Made by a program: the position numbers and the translations under genes | From: Rheum nobile | Taxonomy: Eukaryota; Streptophyta; Magnoliopsida; Caryophyllales; Polygonaceae | Direction of reading: 5' to 3' | NCBI GenBank assembly: GCA_027886185.1 | Contig: WOAB01000232.1 | Location: 992,001-1,056,000, forward strand | Length of the DNA stretch: 64,000 bases | Notes under the pieces: generated by a model | The model's input: only the letters and a program-made list of their open reading frames with translations | Told to the model about the DNA's origin: nothing | The model's database searches: none | Shown here: piece by piece, positions 59,298 to 64,000 of the stretch | Layout: the number at the start of each line of letters is the position of its first letter | Numbering within the stretch: the first letter of the stretch is position 1

Positions 59298-60399
59298 GCA
59301 ACGAACAAGGTATGCACAAATGAAACATGTTAAATCACATTCGATCTTCAACATTTCCTGACTTGCATGCTAAATTCAGAATATGCAGGTGTCTGAAGCA
59401 ACGTTAGGAAATGAGGGTCTGGACAATGTCGTCACTACTGATATGTTTCAGGTTCTTTAAACATCCAATAATTTTTTTTTTTGTTTACATACTATGATTT
59501 TTAAAAGATTTGCAGATTGTATGATTAGGTTGAGTAGTTGGTAACCATTCATGTAATATGCAATTTTATGGTGTGATATACATGCTTCACACGTTGTTAT
59601 GCAGATTGTATATTTAGGTATGCATTTTAGTGGGTGTGTTATGCAATAATATATGGAACATTTCTTATGGTGTGATATCCATGTTTCACACATTGTTATG
59701 CAGATTATTTGTTTTGGGTATGCATTTTAATGGGTGTGTTATGCATTATTCACACATTCATATGCAGGATATGATCATTATTTAACCGATATGTTCAAAT
59801 TGTACAGGGGCAACCGAATCCAAGTGATGTGGTTATGGGGGTGGTGAATGACATCGATGTTGAGCATCCCCAGGTTGAAGCTGTTGCCCCAGCTCAACCT
59901 ACAGTTGTTGTGACCAGTGTTAAGAAGGATGTGGCTAAGAAGACAACATGTGGTCGTCCAGGAAAGTGTCCCACCCTTCAACAAATTGATCCGGTAAGCC
60001 TGAGGAGGAGTAATAGGGTTAAAAGCAAATGATGATGGTCACACTTAAGGCTTGAATTCGTGAAGTTGTATTTTGGTCGGAAGCAAGAGGGGTGTCAAGG
60101 GATAAACAATATGGTTGGTTGGCTTTAGAGCCAAAATTTTGTCTACATATAATATAACGACTATAGATCTAGTTGGGGTGGTATTGTGGACATCTTCACG
60201 TAGTTTGTAACTGCTTAATAGTTGTAATGTTTAGCAGGCTTAGTGATACACACAATTATGTTGTGCGTATTGACAGAGTTTTAGTGTTGTTTTAGGGGTG
60301 TTTTAGGATGCTTTGGAGATGATTTGGAGACTTGGCGAGGAGGTGCGGAAGACACAATTTTGGAGGTTTTGGGAGCTGAAGAGAAGAAGCTGGAGAAGC

Positions 60400-60560
60400 A
60401 ATCACGGCGACCGTCGCGGAATCACGACGACCGCCGCGGAATTACGGCGACCGCCGCCAATTCCATTCCAGCGACCGTAGCTACGACTTATCCACGGCGA
60501 CCGCCATGGAAAGACGGCGACCGCCGCAATTACGGCGCCCGCCGTGAAGGATGCAGCGGC
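60400..60560 (+). repeat. GC-rich minisatellite (CGGCGACCGCCG type)
   Basis: About seven variants of CGGCGACCGCCGCGGAATTA lie in AT-rich surroundings. The long frame across it is a by-product of the repeat. Confidence 0.85.
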
Positions 60561-61345
60561 CGCCGCCCGTGTCAGAAGATAGCCGAGCCGAATTTTCCTT
60601 ATTTGTTATTTCGGATTATTTTATTACGTTTCATTATTCCTTCTTAGGTTAATTTCAGAATTAGTTTCCTTTAGTATTTAAGGGTAGAAAAAGACTTGTT
60701 TCTATTATCTCTGAACCCTGATTTCACTTTTCTATTCTACGTATTTGCTATGAAGAACTAAGCCTCTCTTGCTTAGTCAGACGCTGAAGCTTTCGTTGTG
60801 ATTTAGTTGTGAGACTCTTACTCTTAATCTATTGCATGGAATTTATCTTCTCTCTCGCTTGATTGCTTATGATTGATATTGATACTCTTTAGTCTGATCA
60901 ACTAGGGTTTGTTATTATTGGTCTATTGCTAGATCTAGATTGTTACTGGTTGAGCATATTTATTTTAGAGTAGCAACTGCATCGTACTAGTATCTGGTTG
61001 TGCTAGTCTTATACAGGAGAGATTTGATTTACATTCTAGGATAAAAGCTGGTTGTTTTATGCTAGAATTGTATCCAACTATATTCTTATCCGTAACGCTG
61101 CTATTAAACTGAATCTTGATAGTTTCAGGGTTGTTTGATTAGTTAGTGCTAATAGTATCTGGTTGTGCTATTAGTTATATCTGAAAAGGAATTGGAATTT
61201 CCATTGCATGTGATTTTGAATGAGTATCTATGATCAACTTGTCATATGAATAGTGGATGTTGTTTGACTAAGTGTTTTCCCCATTACTAAATTCATCATC
61301 TTTAGTTTATCTTGCCTTTGCATGCTTAGATTACTTAAACAAACA

Positions 61346-61368
61346 CCCCCCCCCCCCCCCCCCCCCCC
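61346..61368 (+). repeat. Poly-C run, 23 bases
   Basis: An uninterrupted homopolymer inside the solo-LTR-like segment. Its exact length is likely unreliable for sequencing reasons. Confidence 0.9.
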
Positions 61369-63419
61369 GGTTTGGTTACTTCTGATTAACATACGAATTG
61401 CATATTTAGATAGACATCTGTCTCCCTGTGGACTCGACCTTTACTTACCTAGGACTACGGTTTAGGGTTTGTTTGGATATTTTGCATAGTAGGAATTAGA
61501 ACGACAAAATTCTTGTTATCACTTAGATGGGGTGGAATTGTGGTCAAAAGACTCGTTGTGTAACGGCTTAATTATGTAATGTTTAACAGACCTTGTCTGA
61601 TATTCACATGTTCTGTGTCCGTATGCAAATTAGATGTTCTGGTATGCGTTGTATGATTAAATTGCATTCATGTTTGCTTTGACGTTACTTCCAATTCAGG
61701 CCCAAATGGACGACAATGAGGACGACGATGATTTTATAACACTGATGAAATCTGTCCAATAAAATGAGAAGAGGAACATTAAGCTACCGACTACAAAAAA
61801 GAGCCCATGGTTGAATAGGATTATAAACGCAAGAAAAACGATCAGTAAAGAACAACATGCATTATATTAGTATGTAGTTAATCACACTCTGGATGGGTTA
61901 GTGTTTACTACTGAAGTGCGTTGCATTCAATGATTATGCTTCTATTTTGATTCGTCTATTGTCTTTCCCGTAAACAGGGAGGTCCTATTTGACTATAATG
62001 GGAGAACACTTGATGCGAGCGAATTCCGGTCACTTGAAGAATCCACCTTTGTTTAAATTAATATTGTCGACTTGTGGTGCACATATTTAAATGATTTAGA
62101 AGAGGCTCGAAACCATACAACTGCATCGCGGTTGTTCGTTCATCCATCAACTTTGGTAGGTATTCAGTTTTCACATTGTGATATGCACATGTCATTCAAT
62201 GATATTCACTGAATCCTTATTCATTTCTACATAAGCAGGTTGGCCCCCTCTCCAACCCAAACAAAGTTGAATACGACTCCAAGTTCTCCATTTTCAAATA
62301 TGGGATGGACGAATTGGTAGCGAGCCTCAACCATACATCTACGGTGGATGTAGATTTGGTAATAACTCATCCAACTATATTTATTTCATATTAGCACTCT
62401 TATAAACGATCTATTGATATTCGTCAATTAACATTTTGATGCAATGACAGGTCCTCTTCCCCATTTTGAAACATGGGCATTTTTTCCTGGTTTGTTTCAA
62501 CTTCATGCGTTCGAAGATAGAGATTATTGATAATTCCAAAGGTGGCGATGAGGACCCAGTAGCAAAATATGGTGAAACAATGGTCGTACTGGTAATATAT
62601 CACTCAAATCAGGGAATGTTGAAATGTTTTATACTATAACTTACATGGATTCGATTTGTTTTTTATGTTTGTCCACAACCCAAGATGTTCTTTGAATATA
62701 TGGATTCTTTGAATCTCGGCACAAGATGCAATGGTTTTACCAGAGGTCGTATGTCCATTCTGAAAATGATGTGGCGTGATAGCACAAACAAGGTTGACTG
62801 CGGGGTATATGTAATGCGCCATATGGAGACATATTTTGGACAGGGAGTGAACAATTGGCAAACTGGATTTAAGCCTAACTCCAAGAAATGCATGGTTCCA
62901 TTGCGCCATATGTATCTCCATGCCCTTATAACGTCTAAGATGAACATTATGAAAGACTTCATCATCGAAGACGCTACACATGTTATGCGGGGGTTCAAAC
63001 CATGATATCATGATGGCAAATCAAATGGCAATGGAGAAGACATATCAGTGGGGCATTTTATTCCACTACTTAGACGTTATTCCACTACTTAGACGGTTTA
63101 TTCCACTACCTAGCAGTGTAGTTTACATTACCAAGTTATTGATATTCACGAATCTTTTATCGGTATGCAAGTTCGTAGTTTTGGTATGCACGATTCATGA
63201 ATTGTATAACGTTATAGTTTGGTATGCAAATTCGTTGTTTTGGTATGCACGATTAAGTAGAAGTTATGAATGTACAAATTGATTGCCAAAACATACGATT
63301 GAATAACATCAATAAATTCATAAAACAAATGCCCAAATCCCAAATACATGGATATGTCGCTAATGAATATTGTACTAAATATTCTGAATATCAAAACAAT
63401 AATGTCGCATATTAGTAGA

Positions 63420-63998
63420 CTAGACATTTTCTTTGCAATTTCTGCTATCATGTCCGGCATACTTGTTGCACCTTTTGCATTTCGTCATGCCTTTCTGTGC
63501 ATTTTCGTCTACAACCTTCTTTTTCCGAGCTTCGGCTATAGACTTCTCCTTTCCATCTTTGTACCTCTTCCCGGTGCCTTTGTTCTTCGCTTGTGCTGGA
63601 GGTTGAACGTAGACCTCATCCGGCGCACTAATTCCCGCAAAGCTCTCTACCATTGATTCTCGTACTCCTTCTTCCCTGTTTTCAGAGTTATCGTCTGCTT
63701 TGTATTCTGACTTCTTGTTCTTCAATGTTAACAACAAATCATTTATCTTCTCACCGTCTTCCTCCACAAGTCCAACACAAGAATATACCACTGACCATAA
63801 TTCGTTCATCATAGCTTGTTTCTTTTCTATTCTTACACTCTGATCCCATACGTCATTAGGAATACTACTCTTTGTCCTTGTTGCAGCACCTTTTCTCCAT
63901 CTAGCTAGAATCAGTCGTTCAGGAACCTTTTCATAACCATGAGATTTCAAAGAGGTGAAGATATGACGACACGGTAAACCAACTTTGTTGAACATCAT
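63420..63998 (-). CDS. FAR1-like Mutator transposase, C-terminal part (continues beyond the window)
   Basis: This is the open frame at the right edge, read on the minus strand; its start lies outside. It begins with the end of a SWIM zinc finger (FNKVGLPCRHIFTSLKSHG) and PERLILARWRKGAAT, as in FAR1/FHY3-related and Mutator transposases. A helical segment and a Lys-rich linker follow. Near the end is a CCHC knuckle (CKRCNKYAGHDSRNC) before the stop at 63420. The transposase core (DDE residues) would be upstream, outside the window. No stop interrupts the 192 visible codons. It faces the Ulp1-like gene tail to tail, about 415 bp away. Confidence 0.8.
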   Translation of the reverse strand: MMFNKVGLPCRHIFTSLKSHGYEKVPERLILARWRKGAATRTKSSIPNDVWDQSVRIEKKQAMMNELWSVVYSCVGLVEEDGEKINDLLLTLKNKKSEYKADDNSENREEGVRESMVESFAGISAPDEVYVQPPAQAKNKGTGKRYKDGKEKSIAEARKKKVVDENAQKGMTKCKRCNKYAGHDSRNCKENV

Positions 63999-64000
63999 GC

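Larger units (their letters stand above)
60271..61521 (+). repeat. Solo-LTR-like insertion
   Basis: The segment TGACAGAG to TTGTTATCA is about 1.25 kb and unlike its surroundings. The end part (CTCCCTGTGGACTCGACC, then TTACTTACCTAGGACTA) is typical of plant LTR 3' ends. It contains a TATTTAAGG TATA-like site near 60680, a GC-rich minisatellite and a long C-run. No clean target duplication is seen. The two flanks (60165-60270 and 61522-61625) are themselves diverged copies of each other. Confidence 0.5.
55224..63004 (+). pseudogene. Ulp1-like (C48) SUMO protease gene of Kaonashi-type Mutator elements
   Basis: Proposed exons (approximate): 55224-55309 (ATG 55234), 55590-55874, 55995-56105, 56220-56442, 57037-57521, 57656-57867, 58586-59010, 59098-59309, 59389-59450, 59809-60032, 61700-61860, 61979-62158, 62240-62358, 62451-62591 and 62684-63004. 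The N-terminal half is basic, followed by the domain typical of these proteins (LEYFVWAIGKMNQMQKEIV, LYLDRVVLYGKRTIPRKFPA). The C-terminal part is the C48 peptidase: His in LKHGHFFLVCFN (62478), Asp in IEIIDNSK (62529) and Cys in NKVDCGVYVMRHMETY (62799). Such enzymes cleave SUMO. Stops at 55724, 56256, 61760 and 62054, and an earlier gene end at 60030-60032, show it is decayed, although the catalytic triad is kept. Confidence 0.75.
56550..63260 (+). repeat. Intronic GATATGCA motif arrays in MULE-3
   Basis: Most introns, and the region after the last exon, are filled with variants of TGATATGCATAC and GATATTCATTTGTGT. Clear 80-110-bp tandem units stand at 56550-56960 and 58010-58470. Further copies lie at 59560-59770, 61600-61640 and 63130-63260. 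The exons lack the motif. Confidence 0.8.
54004..63998 (+). mobile_element. Ulp1/FAR1-type Mutator element (MULE-3), right end outside the window
   Basis: A multi-exon Ulp1-type gene on the plus strand and a FAR1-like transposase gene on the minus strand face each other. This resembles the two convergent genes of maize MuDR. The 5' part is duplicated at 41750-43051. The far end and its target duplication are beyond the window. A solo-LTR-like insertion lies at 60271-61521. Confidence 0.7.

Noticed and set aside
60324..60647. 107-codon open frame
   Set aside because: It follows from the GC-rich CGGCGACCGCCG minisatellite and has no domain features.
60266..61526. A 5-bp target duplication around the solo-LTR-like segment
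   Set aside because: The bases on either side (CGTAT and CTTAG) do not match, so the boundaries remain tentative.

Overview
This is a window of a plant nuclear genome, almost certainly a eudicot. It is AT-rich, its genes have GT-AG introns, and it carries plant-specific families: an UNICORN-type AGC kinase, a POB1-type BTB gene, Ty1/Copia and Ty3/Gypsy elements of plant type, FAR1-like Mutator transposases and a Kaonashi-type Ulp1 Mutator gene. I cannot name the species. The window is dominated by nested transposable elements. Only one ordinary host gene looks intact: the AGC kinase at 15418-16828 on the minus strand.

Layout. 593-10394 is a BTB/POZ (POB1-like) pseudogene. An 8.4-kb Copia element (1161-9530, target-site duplication GTTGC) sits inside its third exon, and most of its BACK region is deleted. 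10857-14984 is a Mutator-like element. Its spliced gene (minus strand, five exons, 898 codons without a stop) fuses a MULE transposase to an OTU-type cysteine protease domain. Next come the kinase and about 3 kb of AT-rich spacer. 20131-30110 is a decayed LINE on the minus strand. It is interrupted by a 358-bp near-perfect palindrome (22013-22370; two head-to-head tRNA-like SINE candidates) and, directly beside that, by a young Copia element (22372-28662) with an uninterrupted 1415-aa polyprotein. 30111-35456 is a field of small repeats: a candidate Helitron end, two copies of one MITE-like family and a tRNA-like repeat.

35466-41261 is a 5.8-kb Mutator-type element with a perfect 9-bp target-site duplication (TTAATTATA). 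It carries gene fragments at both ends pointing inwards, so it is a Pack-MULE candidate, and it holds several copies of an internal module in alternating orientation. A tandem copy of its target, without the insertion, lies at about 41531-41560. 41271-43051 and 54004-55171 are two copies of the 5' end of a second Mutator element. Between them lies a Tat-like Gypsy element (43091-54003) with an antisense ORF. Its 1.5-kb block of internal tail plus LTR is present at both ends, which indicates recombination rather than simple insertion. From 54004 to the window end runs the second Mutator element: a multi-exon Ulp1 (C48) protease gene on the plus strand, facing a FAR1-like transposase gene on the minus strand, in the convergent layout of maize MuDR.

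The elements give a relative order of events. The LINE is oldest, the palindrome lies within it, and the Copia element came last at that locus. The Mutator 5' end was duplicated in tandem, and the Gypsy element then entered one copy. Premature stops in the Gypsy pol and Ulp1 genes mostly fit C-to-T changes, as expected for methylated, silenced DNA.
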